64,000 nt of DNA from Hyphomicrobiales bacterium (lineage in GTDB: Bacteria > Pseudomonadota > Alphaproteobacteria > Rhizobiales > Devosiaceae), in contig SEEL01000009.1 of the NCBI GenBank assembly GCA_004144345.1, positions 44,023 through 108,022 on the forward strand, written 5' to 3'. Under the pieces are notes generated by a model. That model did no database searches, had not been told where the DNA came from, and was given only the letters and a program-made list of their open reading frames with translations. Both the position numbers and the translations under genes were made by a program. The first letter of the stretch is position 1. Every line of letters starts with the position of its first letter. Of the stretch, positions 8,844 to 17,377 are shown one piece after another.

Positions 8844-10148
8844 TTATCGCGAGAGCTGCTTCTCATACTCTGCCTGCACCGACTTGAGTACGGTGGCCGC
8901 ATCCGTCCGGCCGCCGACCAGAAGCTGCAGCTGCGGCGTCCAGCCTTCGGCGAAGATCGCGCCGGTGGCATTGGCGATGAAGTCCATCGCGCCATTGTCG
9001 CCCGCCAGCACATTGCCGGCGGTCAGCGTGGCTTCAGTGACCGAGCCCGGGGCAACGGCCGGGATCGGCAGATCCGGCGGACCGCCGGGGTTGGAGCCAC
9101 CGACCTCGACGTTGATCTTGCGCGCCTGCTCGTTGGTCGCGACCCAATTGAGGAAGAACGCCGCGCAATCGGGGTTCTTCGCCTTGGCGCCGATGCCGTA
9201 GGTGAGCGGAGCCGACATCGCGGCATGCTTGGCCCCGGCGACGGCTGGCGGCATCAGGAAGAAGCCCGCATTGCCCGCCATCTGCTTGTCGAGATTCCCC
9301 GACTCCCAGTCGCCATTGAACAGGAACAGGCCGGTGCCGCCGATGAACAGGCCCATATTGGCGCCGTAGTCGATCGAGTTCGCATCAGCCGGGAAATAGC
9401 CCGCCTTGATCCACTTCTCGAGATGCTCGGTCGCCTGGAGGTTCGACGGCGTGTCGATGGTGGCGCCGGGCTTCTGGAAGATCCAGTCGTTGATCGGCGT
9501 CGCGTCGCCATAGGCGCCCATGAGGTTCTGCAGCGGGAAGGCGAGACCGGCGGTCGGCGCGTTCCATTCCTGGATCGGCTGGATCCCGGCGGCCTTGGCC
9601 TTTTCGAGCAGCCCATCGAGCTCGGCAAGGGTCTTGGGCGCCTCGGTCATGCCGATCTGCGCCGCGAGGGCCTTGTTGTAGAACACGCCGGTGAGACTGT
9701 AGTTGAGGCCCATCGAATAGAGCGAGCCTTCGCCGCGCGGGCGGCCGGATTCGTGGATGCGCAACTGCACCAGCTGCGACGCGGGGAATTTGTCCCAGCC
9801 GAATTCGGTGAAATAGCCATCGAGATTCTTGAGCAGGCCGTCGACCACCAGATCGCTGATGCTGGGCAGGCGGATCAGGTCCGGCGCATTGTCACCCGCG
9901 AGCACGCGCGGGCTGTTCTCCATCAGATTGGCGAACTGGTCTTCCTTGATGTCGAACGTGACATTGGGGAACTGCTTGGTGAACTCTTCGGCAAGCCGGG
10001 TCGGCAGCGGAAAGCCCGTTTCGAAATAGCTGTTCAGCACGACGGGGTCGGCACCGCAGCTCGGCGCAGCTAGCGCCATGGTGCTGGTTGAAACGCTCGA
10101 AAGTGCGGCGACGATACCGACGGTCCAGAGAGATGAAACCCTCATCAT
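8844..10148 (-). CDS. Extracellular sugar-binding protein of an ABC importer
   Basis: A 434-residue periplasmic solute-binding protein of the MalE/UgpB type. A signal peptide covers about residues 1-28 with a likely cut after ALA. Family features include the ITNxWxTxFP-like opening (LAEEFTKQFPNVTFDIKE) and the C-terminal AxxxLxxxYxKQL ending. The start is set by an AGGAGG five to eight bases before a double ATG (10148 and 10145); the frame is open 26 codons further up but crosses the operator. The LacI-type operator at 10187-10204 lies in its promoter, so it has its own transcription start inside the operon. Confidence 0.9.
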   Translation of the reverse strand: MMRVSSLWTVGIVAALSSVSTSTMALAAPSCGADPVVLNSYFETGFPLPTRLAEEFTKQFPNVTFDIKEDQFANLMENSPRVLAGDNAPDLIRLPSISDLVVDGLLKNLDGYFTEFGWDKFPASQLVQLRIHESGRPRGEGSLYSMGLNYSLTGVFYNKALAAQIGMTEAPKTLAELDGLLEKAKAAGIQPIQEWNAPTAGLAFPLQNLMGAYGDATPINDWIFQKPGATIDTPSNLQATEHLEKWIKAGYFPADANSIDYGANMGLFIGGTGLFLFNGDWESGNLDKQMAGNAGFFLMPPAVAGAKHAAMSAPLTYGIGAKAKNPDCAAFFLNWVATNEQARKINVEVGGSNPGGPPDLPIPAVAPGSVTEATLTAGNVLAGDNGAMDFIANATGAIFAEGWTPQLQLLVGGRTDAATVLKSVQAEYEKQLSR

Positions 10149-10186
10149 GTCCTCCTCCTGATGGGTGCGACAGTATCTCGAACTGT

Positions 10187-10226
10187 TGCTAAAAGGATTT
10201 AGCACTAGGTTTCGTGGCGGTGTCAA
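10187..10226 (-). promoter_or_regulatory. LacI-type operator and promoter of the binding-protein gene
   Basis: Bases 10187-10204 read TGCTAAA-AGGA-TTTAGCA, a perfect inverted repeat with 7-base arms. A consensus -35 TTGACA lies on the minus strand at 10226-10221, and the operator covers the place where the -10 element should be. The same arms with a different 4-base centre occur at 12373-12390 beside the LacI gene, so repression by that regulator is strongly suggested. Confidence 0.75.
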
Positions 10227-10250
10227 GGCGCGTCGCGCGCGACTGTCCGG

Positions 10251-11411
10251 TCAGCCCAGAATCTGCCGCAGCGCATCGATGATCGCAGTGGCGCGATCAT
10301 CGTTTCCGGCCTCCAGCCAGTTGGTAATGAAGGCAAAGCCGATTGCATGCTCCGGATCGGCAAAGGCCGACTGCCCCCCTGCCCCGTCATGCCCAAAGCT
10401 CGTGGCGGTGAGATAGCGCCGTGCCTCCGAATCGAGCTGGAAGCCCATTCCCCAGCGCGCATAGGGTGGTGGCGCGTCAAAGACCGGCGGGCCCGCCGAT
10501 GCGGCGCGTGTCGCCAGCGCTACGGTTCCGGGCTGCAGGAGTTGCACGCCTGCCGTCGGCGTCACGGTGGCCGACCAGATCGACGCAAGAGCCGATGCGG
10601 TTGCGATGCCACCCGCGCCGGGTATTTCCGCCGATTGCAACCGGCGGTCGTTGAAGGCGCCCGAGGACGTCACCAAGGTTGGCGGCAAGGCGCCGCCCAG
10701 CGTCATGGCGCGGTAGGGCCAGTTGGGCGCCACAGCATCACGCGCCGCCTCCGCGTCCCAGAAATTCTCCAGCGTCGGGGCAAGCTGCAGATGCGCGACC
10801 TGCCCCTCAAAGCCGGACGGCAGGCCGATCCAGGCCGGCACATCGAGTGGCGCCGTGACGGCCTCGGCGAAGCAGGTGCCGACGCTCTGTCCCGCGACGC
10901 GGCGGATGATCTCGCCCGCCAGCCAACCATGCGTGATGGCGTGGTAGGCATAGCCGCTACCGGGCGACCACAACGGGCTCTGTCTTGCAAGGCGCGAGGT
11001 GGGCACGGACCAGTCGAGCAGATCGTCGAACGACCAGGCATCGGCCGGCGCCGACAGCCCGGCGCGGTGCGCCAGCACATCGCCGACGGTGATCCGGTCC
11101 TTGCCGCCTGCGGCGAACTCCGGCCAGTAGCGGGCGACCGGCGCGGCATAGTCGAGCCGGCCCTCTTCGACCAGCCTGGCCGCCAGAATGGAGACAAGAC
11201 CCTTGGTGCAGGAGAAGATCACGGAGGCCGTCGACTCGCCCCATGCCGCTTGGGCCCGTTCGTCAGCGGTGCCGCCCCACAGGCTCACCACTTCCTCGCC
11301 CTTGTGCCTTATGGCAAGGGCCGCGCCCATGGTCGGCCGGCCGTCGAAGGCCCGGGCGAATGCATCGGCGACGCTCTCGAAGCCGGCGGCCACCCTGCCC
11401 TGTATGCTCAT
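10251..11411 (-). CDS. Serine hydrolase, beta-lactamase/EstB family
   Basis: A 386-residue protein of the class C beta-lactamase-like family (esterases, D-aminopeptidases). The catalytic S-x-x-K is SCTK at residues 67-70 and the second tyrosine motif is YAYH at 154-157; a GHDGAGG segment near 345 is the usual third motif of EstB-type esterases. There is no signal peptide, so it is probably cytosolic and not a true beta-lactamase. Its ATG overlaps the stop of the glycoside hydrolase gene (TGATG). In this operon it may deacylate an imported sugar ester, which is inference. Confidence 0.82.
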   Translation of the reverse strand: MSIQGRVAAGFESVADAFARAFDGRPTMGAALAIRHKGEEVVSLWGGTADERAQAAWGESTASVIFSCTKGLVSILAARLVEEGRLDYAAPVARYWPEFAAGGKDRITVGDVLAHRAGLSAPADAWSFDDLLDWSVPTSRLARQSPLWSPGSGYAYHAITHGWLAGEIIRRVAGQSVGTCFAEAVTAPLDVPAWIGLPSGFEGQVAHLQLAPTLENFWDAEAARDAVAPNWPYRAMTLGGALPPTLVTSSGAFNDRRLQSAEIPGAGGIATASALASIWSATVTPTAGVQLLQPGTVALATRAASAGPPVFDAPPPYARWGMGFQLDSEARRYLTATSFGHDGAGGQSAFADPEHAIGFAFITNWLEAGNDDRATAIIDALRQILG

Positions 11412-12361
11412 CAGGCCGCGCCCCGGAGGCCCAGCCCGCCATCCGCGTCGACGGACAGCGGAATGGGATCGCTGACGCCGCCGACGAAGGGACTGTCATT
11501 GCGAAAGCCCATGAGCGCCCATTCGCCATTTCGCTGGCAGACGAAACGTCCGGCGTAGAGACTTTGCGGCGCCAGCAGCCTTGCGCGCGAGGTATCGATG
11601 GGACCGGTGAAACTGTCGACGGGAATGTACCAGATGCCGCCCATGGTGCCGGCCAGCTTGCCGGAAAGGCGCGGCGTGTCGCAGCAGAATAGAATGTAGT
11701 TCCTGCCGCCGATGGTCGCGGTCTGGAACACTTCGAGATGCGCGAAGTCGATATCGGCCGCGCTCAGCGGTGGCCTTACTTCCCAGTGCTCCATGTCGGT
11801 CGACACGGCATGGCCGACGACGCCGCGCCGCATGTCGTCGCCATGGTTGGCGCGTGCGGTGATGAGCATGTGCCAGTTCTTCCCATCGGCATCGGGAAAC
11901 ACCCACGGGTCGCGCCAGGCTTCTTCCGGCCATGACGAGCTGCCGAGGGTTTCATACCAGCGCGGGTCGGCGGCGACGATCGGTCCGGGCTGCTTCGTCC
12001 AGCTGTAGAGGTCGTCGGACACGGCAAGCCCGATGGTCTCGATATTGGTGTTGCGATCCGGCGAGAGGAAGCGCGAGCCGGTGTAATAGAGGCGCCATTT
12101 GCCGTCCGCGCCCTGCACGACGCTGCCCGTCCAGTTCGCGGTGTCGTCGAAGCTGCCAGCGGGACCGGGCTCGAAGATGCGGCCGTGATCGGTCCAGTCG
12201 CGCAGATCCACCGACGTAGCGTGGCCAATCCGGGCGTTGCGGTGGCGCAGATCGGGATCGCCAAGAGATTTGGGCGCGTGGAGATAAAAGAGGTGATACC
12301 GCTCGCCATCATCGGCCAGCCAGAAATCCCAGACCCAGTGATCGGCCAGTTGAAAGCTCAC
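11411..12361 (-). CDS. Glycoside hydrolase, clan GH-J-like (GH32/GH68/GH43 type five-bladed propeller)
   Basis: A 316-residue protein with the acidic triad pattern of beta-fructosidases: a nucleophile candidate D12 in VWDFW, an RDP motif at 150-152 (WRDPWVF), and an acid/base candidate E210 in HLEVFQT. No signal peptide is present, so it would act on imported oligosaccharide in the cytosol. I use a GTG start at 12361, preceded by AGAGG six bases away; an open frame upstream runs through the operator and the antisense of the LacI gene. Sucrose or a fructo-oligosaccharide is a reasonable substrate guess, not proven. Confidence 0.78.
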   Translation of the reverse strand: MSFQLADHWVWDFWLADDGERYHLFYLHAPKSLGDPDLRHRNARIGHATSVDLRDWTDHGRIFEPGPAGSFDDTANWTGSVVQGADGKWRLYYTGSRFLSPDRNTNIETIGLAVSDDLYSWTKQPGPIVAADPRWYETLGSSSWPEEAWRDPWVFPDADGKNWHMLITARANHGDDMRRGVVGHAVSTDMEHWEVRPPLSAADIDFAHLEVFQTATIGGRNYILFCCDTPRLSGKLAGTMGGIWYIPVDSFTGPIDTSRARLLAPQSLYAGRFVCQRNGEWALMGFRNDSPFVGGVSDPIPLSVDADGGLGLRGAA

Positions 12362-12372
12362 GCTCGTCCTCT

Positions 12373-12427
12373 TGCTAAATGGTTTTAGCAGTTGCAACCT
12401 TGGCAGACACGTTGTCAACCTGATACG
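12373..12427. promoter_or_regulatory. LacI-type operator between divergent hydrolase and lacI genes, with flanking promoters
   Basis: Bases 12373-12390 read TGCTAAA-TGGT-TTTAGCA, a perfect 7+7 inverted repeat 12 bases upstream of the hydrolase GTG. On the minus strand a TTGACA (12418-12413) could serve the hydrolase operon. On the plus strand TTGGCA (12400-12405) and GATACG (12422-12427), 16 bases apart, could serve lacI. One repressor dimer here could control both directions. Confidence 0.72.
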
Positions 12428-12460
12428 CGGGACGCGAGCGGGGGCAAGGCAGACGCTTTG

Positions 12461-13468
12461 GTGAAGAAACGGGTAACTTTGGCCGACGTGGCCCGCCTCG
12501 CCGGGCTCTCGTCGACGGCGGCGTCGATGATCCTCACGGGTCGTCCCGACACGCGCCTCTCGGCCGAAGCGCATGAGCGGGTGCATGCCGCGGCGGCGCA
12601 GCTTGGCTACCGCCCCAACATCGCGGCGCGGGCCCTGCGCACAGACAAGACGCGCACGATTGCCTTCATCTCCGACTATGTGGCGACGACACGCTTTGCG
12701 AGCGGCCTCATTCGTGGCGCGCTCGATGCGGCCGAGAAGGCCAACCATGTGATGCTGGTGCTCGAAACCGGTGGCGAACCGGCGCGCGAGGTGCAGGCCA
12801 TCGAGGCGGCGCTTGACCGCCAGGTCGACGGCATTGTCTTTGCGGCGATGCGGTCGCGCGAGATTTTCGTCCCCGACGTTCCGGCCAACACCCAGGTGGT
12901 GATGCTCAACGGCACCAGCGCCAAGTACCGCAACTCGGTGCTCGCCGACGAGTTCGCGGGCGGGCGGGCGGCGGTGGAGGCGCTGCTTGCCCGGGGAATG
13001 GGCCAGCAGATCGCCCTGATCGGCCACAATGAACTGGCCGAGCGTGGGCTGTTCCGCTCGGAAACGGTCGAGAAGCGCTTTGCAGGCATCCGGCACGCGA
13101 TGGAGGAGCACAAGCTGGCGTTCGTCGCCGAGGAGAGCTGCTGGGAGTGGGAGCCGCATCACGGCTATGAGCTGGTCCGCAAGCTGCTGAAGCAGGGACC
13201 TAAATTCACCGCCCTGCTCTGCCTCAATGACCGCCTCGCCTTTGGCGCCTACCAGGCGCTGGCGGAAGCCGGCCTGCGCATCCCTACCGACGTCGCCGTC
13301 ATGGGCTTCGACAATGACGAACTCGCCTCCTATCTCCGCCCGGGACTGACGACGGTCGCGCTGCCGCATGAAGAAATGGGCCGCAAGGCGGTGTCGCTGA
13401 TGATGGGCGATGACGAGCCTCGCGAGCATCTGATCGATATGCCGCTGGTCGTGCGCGGCTCGATCTAG
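12461..13468 (+). CDS. LacI-family transcriptional regulator
   Basis: A 335-residue repressor. The N-terminal helix-turn-helix is VTLADVARLAGLSSTAAS (about residues 5-22) followed by the hinge helix region (YRPNIAARALR), then a periplasmic-binding-protein-like effector domain (TIAFISDYVATTRF to the C-terminus). The frame is open to a TTG at 12392, but the domain begins at KKRVTLADVA, so GTG 12461 (or TTG 12458, better spaced from AAGG) is chosen. It faces away from the sugar operon it most likely controls through the two matching operators. Likely effector: the imported sugar or a phosphate of it. Confidence 0.92.
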   Translation: MKKRVTLADVARLAGLSSTAASMILTGRPDTRLSAEAHERVHAAAAQLGYRPNIAARALRTDKTRTIAFISDYVATTRFASGLIRGALDAAEKANHVMLVLETGGEPAREVQAIEAALDRQVDGIVFAAMRSREIFVPDVPANTQVVMLNGTSAKYRNSVLADEFAGGRAAVEALLARGMGQQIALIGHNELAERGLFRSETVEKRFAGIRHAMEEHKLAFVAEESCWEWEPHHGYELVRKLLKQGPKFTALLCLNDRLAFGAYQALAEAGLRIPTDVAVMGFDNDELASYLRPGLTTVALPHEEMGRKAVSLMMGDDEPREHLIDMPLVVRGSI

Positions 13469-13471
13469 GGC

Positions 13472-14161
13472 TCAGTTCGCGGCGATCATGCGGTAGCCGA
13501 CGCCGGGTTCTGTGAGGATTATCCGGGGGTTGGCGGCGTCGTCGTGGAGCTTTTCGCGCAGATGGGCGATGGCGATGCGCAGGTAGTGGGTATCGGCCAG
13601 ATGGGCCGGACCCCACACCGTCGTAAGTAGCTGTTTGTGCGTCACTAACCGGCCAGCGTGGCGCGCCAGCAGAGCCAGGACCTCGAATTCCTTGCGCGTC
13701 AGCTTGACCTCGCGGCCGTCGATTTCGACGGTGTGGGCCGCCAAATCGATGCGCAACGGCGGCAAAGATATGGTGCTTTTGGCGGCGACAGCGGGCTTGC
13801 GCGAGCGAAGGAGCGCGCGCAGGCGGGCGAGCAGCTCGCCGGTCGCGAAGGGCTTGGTGACATAGTCATCGGCACCGGCATCGAGGGCGGCGATCTTTTC
13901 GGTCTCGGCATCCCGCACCGAGAGGACGAGGATCGGCAGGTCGCTCCATTCGCGGATGGCCGAGATGACCGCCTTGCCGTCCATGTCGGGCAGGCCCAGA
14001 TCGAGGATGACGAGATCGGGCGCCTCGGTGGCGGCCCGTTCGATGCCGAGGCGGCCGCGATCGGCTTCGAGCAAAGTGAAGCCGGCGCTCTCGATGGCGA
14101 TGCGGAGGAAGCGCCTTATGGGGGCTTCGTCTTCAACGATCAGAATGCGCGCTTCGCTCAT
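13472..14161 (-). CDS. kdpE: Response regulator KdpE
   Basis: A 229-residue OmpR/PhoB-type regulator of potassium uptake. The receiver domain has acidic residues E10, D11 and phospho-acceptor D54 (VILDLGLPDMDG) and the conserved lysine in YVTKPF; a winged-helix DNA-binding domain covers about residues 130-225. Its ATG overlaps the kdpD stop by four bases (ATGA). KdpE activates the kdp structural genes when potassium is low or ionic stress is high. Confidence 0.95.
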   Translation of the reverse strand: MSEARILIVEDEAPIRRFLRIAIESAGFTLLEADRGRLGIERAATEAPDLVILDLGLPDMDGKAVISAIREWSDLPILVLSVRDAETEKIAALDAGADDYVTKPFATGELLARLRALLRSRKPAVAAKSTISLPPLRIDLAAHTVEIDGREVKLTRKEFEVLALLARHAGRLVTHKQLLTTVWGPAHLADTHYLRIAIAHLREKLHDDAANPRIILTEPGVGYRMIAAN

Positions 14162-16821
14162 TGCCCTGCTGCCACCGGCAGCTCCAACTCGATGCTGGTG
14201 CCACGCCCGCCCGGTCCGGCTAGGGCGCGCACGCGACCGCCGTGAGCCTCGACGAAGCCGCGCACGATGGCAAGGCCGAGCCCGGTGCCGGTCGGCCGGC
14301 GATCGCCTTCGGTGACGCGATAGAACAGGTCGAACACCTTCTCGCGCTCCGCTGCGGGGATGCCCGGCCCTTCATCGGAGACAGCCAGGATCACGCTGCT
14401 GCCGGCGGCATGCGCGGCGATGCGGATGGTCGAGCCCGGCGGCGCGTATTTGGCGGCGTTCTCAAGCACATTGGCGAGCGCCTGACCGATCAGCACCGGA
14501 TCGGCATCGATACGCGGCAGATCCGCCGGCAGGTCGAGCGCGAGTTCGTGCCCTTCCAGCCCGCGGCGGAGATCGGCGCGCGCCGTGCCCACCAGTTCGC
14601 GCAGATCGACAATCGTCCGGCGCGGTTGCAAGGCGCCGTATTCGAGCCGGGTCATATTGAGGAGGTTCTGCACATAGCGATCAAGCCGCCGCGCTTCATC
14701 GAGGCCGGTTTCGACCAGCGCATCGCGGTCCGCCTTGGGCAGATCGCCCTCGAGCCCGGTGAAGGCACCGATGACCGACACCAGCGGCGTGCGCAGATCG
14801 TGGCTCAGTGAGTTGAGCAGCGCACTGCGGAGTTTTTCGCCTTCAGCCTCGACGCGCAAATTCTGCAGATCCGTCGCCATGCGCGTGCGCTCGATGGCGA
14901 CGGCCACCTGGTCCTCCACGGCCTGCAGCAGCCGCCGGATTTCGGGGTCGGCGCCGCGCCGCGCATCGGCGAATTGCAGCCCGACGACACCGAGCGGCGT
15001 GGCGGCGGCCAGGGGCACGAACATCCAGGCGGATGTGGGCAGCGTGGCAGTGCCGGCGCCCGCCGCCTCATTGTGCTCGAAGGCCCAGCGGGCGGCAGCG
15101 GCGGCGCGCGGATCGAGTTCTTCCTCGATCGAGGGATAGCCCTGCATCTGTTGCAGCACACCCGAGCTATCGGGCAGGAGGATCAGCGAGCGGCAATTGA
15201 GAGTGGCCGCGATGTGGTAGGCGCCGGCATAGAGCACATCGTCGAGGTCGGATTTGTCGGCGATGCGCTTGGCGAAATCGTAGAGCATTTCGGTGCGGCG
15301 CTGGCTGGTGCGCAGCGACATCAGCTGCTGGCGCAGCCGCCCCGCCAGCGTCCCGGTGAACAGCGCGCCGATGAGGAAGATGATGATGGCGAGGATGGAT
15401 TCGGGCTGCGCTACCGCAAAACTGAGGCGCGGTTCGGTGAAGAAGAAATTGTAGGCGAGGAACGACACAATGCTGGTCGCCAGCGCGGGGACGAGGCCAT
15501 AGCGCGCGCCGACGGCGAGGACCACGACGAGGTAGACGACGGAAAGCGTGCCGGCATCGACGATCTGCACATTGTCGATGCCCCAGGCGATGAGCGTGGC
15601 CAGCAAGGCACCGCCGAGGCCCGCCAGCGCCGCCTGCCACGACAGGCTGAGTTTCGGCCATTGCGGCCCTGGCGCCCGGCCCGCATCGCCCGAGATGATG
15701 GTGATTTCGAAATCGCTGGCGGCGTCGAGCAGGCTATCGGCCACCGCCTCGCGGCCAAGACCGAACAGGCCGCGCGGCCGCGGCCGGCCGACCAGCAGCC
15801 GCGTCACATTGCGGGCACGGGCGAAAGCGACAAGCTCGGTGGCAATGCCGCTCTCGACGCTGAGCGTCGCCGTTTCGGCGCCGAGCGCCTCGGCGAGTTG
15901 CATGGCCTCGGTGGTGAGGCGGCGGGCGGTGTCGGGCAGTGCCTCGTGGCGCGGCGTGACGACCGTTGCGACGATCCAGGCGATGCCCGAGCGCTCGGCC
16001 ATGCGCTTGCCGGCCCGGACCAGCGACTTGGCCAGCGGCGTTTCGTTGATGCACACCAGCAGCCTCTCCTGCGTCGGCCATGGCCCTTCGACCGCCCCCT
16101 GACGCATCAGCGACAGCATCTCGGCATCGACGCGGCTGGCAGCCGTGCGCAGCGCCAGCTCGCGGAGGGCGGTGAGGTTGGGGCGGGTGAAGAAATTATC
16201 GAGCGCCCGGCCGACCGTGCCGGCGCGATAGACCTTGCCTTCGTGCAGGCGCTTGATGAGTTCCTCGGGCGGCAGATCGATCAACTCGATCTCGTCGGCG
16301 CGCGCCACGATGGCGTCGGGCACTGTCTCCTGCACGCGGACACCAGAGATGCGCGCCACGGCATCATTGAGGGATTCGATGTGCTGGATGTTGAGCGCGG
16401 TGGTGACGTCGATGCCCGCGTCCAGCACTTCGATCACGTCCTGCCAGCGCTTCACATGGCGGGAGCCGGGGACATTGCTGTGGGCCAGTTCATCGATCAG
16501 CGCCAGTTGCGGCCGCCGCAACAGGAGGGCATCGAGGTCGAGTTCATCGAGACGCTGGCCACGATAGTCGAGCGCCTTGCGCGGCAGCATTTCGAGCCCC
16601 GTCAGCAGGGCTTCGGTTTCGGCGCGGCCGTGCGTTTCGACAATCCCCACCACCACGTCGGCGCCCTGCGCGCGCCGCGCGGCTGCCTCCTGCAGCATGG
16701 CGTAGGTCTTGCCCACGCCGGGCGAGGCGCCGAGAAAAATCTTCAGCCGGCCCCGCTCTCCGCGCTTTGCTTCGGCGAGGAGCGAGTCCGGCGATGGGCG
16801 ATCGGCAGCAGCGGTGGCTAT
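14158..16821 (-). CDS. kdpD: Sensor kinase KdpD, with no ATG/GTG/TTG start codon
   Basis: Membrane histidine kinase of 887 residues if read from an ATA at 16821. Domains in order: KdpD N-terminal domain with Walker A GASPGVGKTY (31-40), a USP-like domain (about 250-370), four membrane helices (about 395-495), GAF-like region, DHp with SLSHDLRTPL, and ATPase domain with ENAAKYA, DEGPGIP and GTGLGLAIVR. The first ordinary start in frame (GTG 16716) falls inside Walker A and cannot be right. Upstream of it, back to an in-frame TAA, there is no ATG, GTG or TTG. The ATA overlaps the kdpC stop as ATAG, where relatives have ATGA. A rare start, a point mutation or a sequencing error are all possible. 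Confidence 0.88.
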   Translation of the reverse strand: MATAAADRPSPDSLLAEAKRGERGRLKIFLGASPGVGKTYAMLQEAAARRAQGADVVVGIVETHGRAETEALLTGLEMLPRKALDYRGQRLDELDLDALLLRRPQLALIDELAHSNVPGSRHVKRWQDVIEVLDAGIDVTTALNIQHIESLNDAVARISGVRVQETVPDAIVARADEIELIDLPPEELIKRLHEGKVYRAGTVGRALDNFFTRPNLTALRELALRTAASRVDAEMLSLMRQGAVEGPWPTQERLLVCINETPLAKSLVRAGKRMAERSGIAWIVATVVTPRHEALPDTARRLTTEAMQLAEALGAETATLSVESGIATELVAFARARNVTRLLVGRPRPRGLFGLGREAVADSLLDAASDFEITIISGDAGRAPGPQWPKLSLSWQAALAGLGGALLATLIAWGIDNVQIVDAGTLSVVYLVVVLAVGARYGLVPALATSIVSFLAYNFFFTEPRLSFAVAQPESILAIIIFLIGALFTGTLAGRLRQQLMSLRTSQRRTEMLYDFAKRIADKSDLDDVLYAGAYHIAATLNCRSLILLPDSSGVLQQMQGYPSIEEELDPRAAAAARWAFEHNEAAGAGTATLPTSAWMFVPLAAATPLGVVGLQFADARRGADPEIRRLLQAVEDQVAVAIERTRMATDLQNLRVEAEGEKLRSALLNSLSHDLRTPLVSVIGAFTGLEGDLPKADRDALVETGLDEARRLDRYVQNLLNMTRLEYGALQPRRTIVDLRELVGTARADLRRGLEGHELALDLPADLPRIDADPVLIGQALANVLENAAKYAPPGSTIRIAAHAAGSSVILAVSDEGPGIPAAEREKVFDLFYRVTEGDRRPTGTGLGLAIVRGFVEAHGGRVRALAGPGGRGTSIELELPVAAGQ

Positions 16822-17366
16822 GGCTTGAGCGCATCCAGCGCAAGGTTGAGGGCGAGAACATTCACCCGGGGCTGGCCCAATATACCAAGGTCTGGACCCC
16901 GAACGTTAGCCGCAATCAGCTGACGCAGGGCAGCCTCGTCCAAACCGCGGGATGCGGCAATGCGGGGCATCTGGGCCAGCGCGCCAGCGGGGGAAATGTC
17001 GGGATCGAGGCCCGAACCGGAGGCGGTGACCAGATCAGCCGGGACGCCATCGGGATAGGCGGCGGCCCGCTCGGCGAGGCTATCCAGTAGCGCCTTGCTC
17101 GAGGGGCCCAGATTGGTGCCCGAGGAGGTCGCCGCGTCATAGTTCACCGCCGAGGGACGGCCGTGGAAGTAGCTGTCGCGCTCGAACAGCTGGCCGATCA
17201 GCGCCGAACCGAGCAGCGTGCCATCGGCACGAACGACCGGCGAGCCGCTCGCCTGATGCGGGAACATGGCCTGTGCGGCGCCGGTGATGGCGAGGGGGTA
17301 GGCAATACCGGTGAGCGCGGCGAAAAACAGCGTCAGGGCGATGGCGGGACGAAGATGAGTGAACAT
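16818..17366 (-). CDS. kdpC: Potassium-transporting ATPase subunit KdpC
   Basis: A 182-residue protein with one N-terminal membrane helix (LRPAIALTLFFAALTGIAYPL) and a periplasmic domain. The motifs QLFERDSYFHGRPSAV, TNLGPSS and the C-terminal VNVLALNLALD are typical. KdpC stabilises the KdpFABC complex and raises ATP affinity of KdpB. The start at 17366 has GAAGGAGG nine bases upstream; the longer open frame runs into kdpB. It follows kdpB by 11 bases. Confidence 0.94.
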   Translation of the reverse strand: MFTHLRPAIALTLFFAALTGIAYPLAITGAAQAMFPHQASGSPVVRADGTLLGSALIGQLFERDSYFHGRPSAVNYDAATSSGTNLGPSSKALLDSLAERAAAYPDGVPADLVTASGSGLDPDISPAGALAQMPRIAASRGLDEAALRQLIAANVRGPDLGILGQPRVNVLALNLALDALKP

Positions 17367-17377
17367 TGTCGCCTCCT

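Noticed and set aside
10251..11411. Antibiotic-resistance beta-lactamase
   Set aside because: The SCTK and YAYH motifs fit the family, but there is no signal peptide and it is in a sugar operon, so an esterase or related hydrolase is more likely.
14974..16923. 649-codon open frame on the plus strand opposite kdpD
   Set aside because: It lies fully antisense to kdpD, whose domains are clear. Its Arg/Asp/Gly-rich composition is typical of shadow frames in high-G+C DNA.
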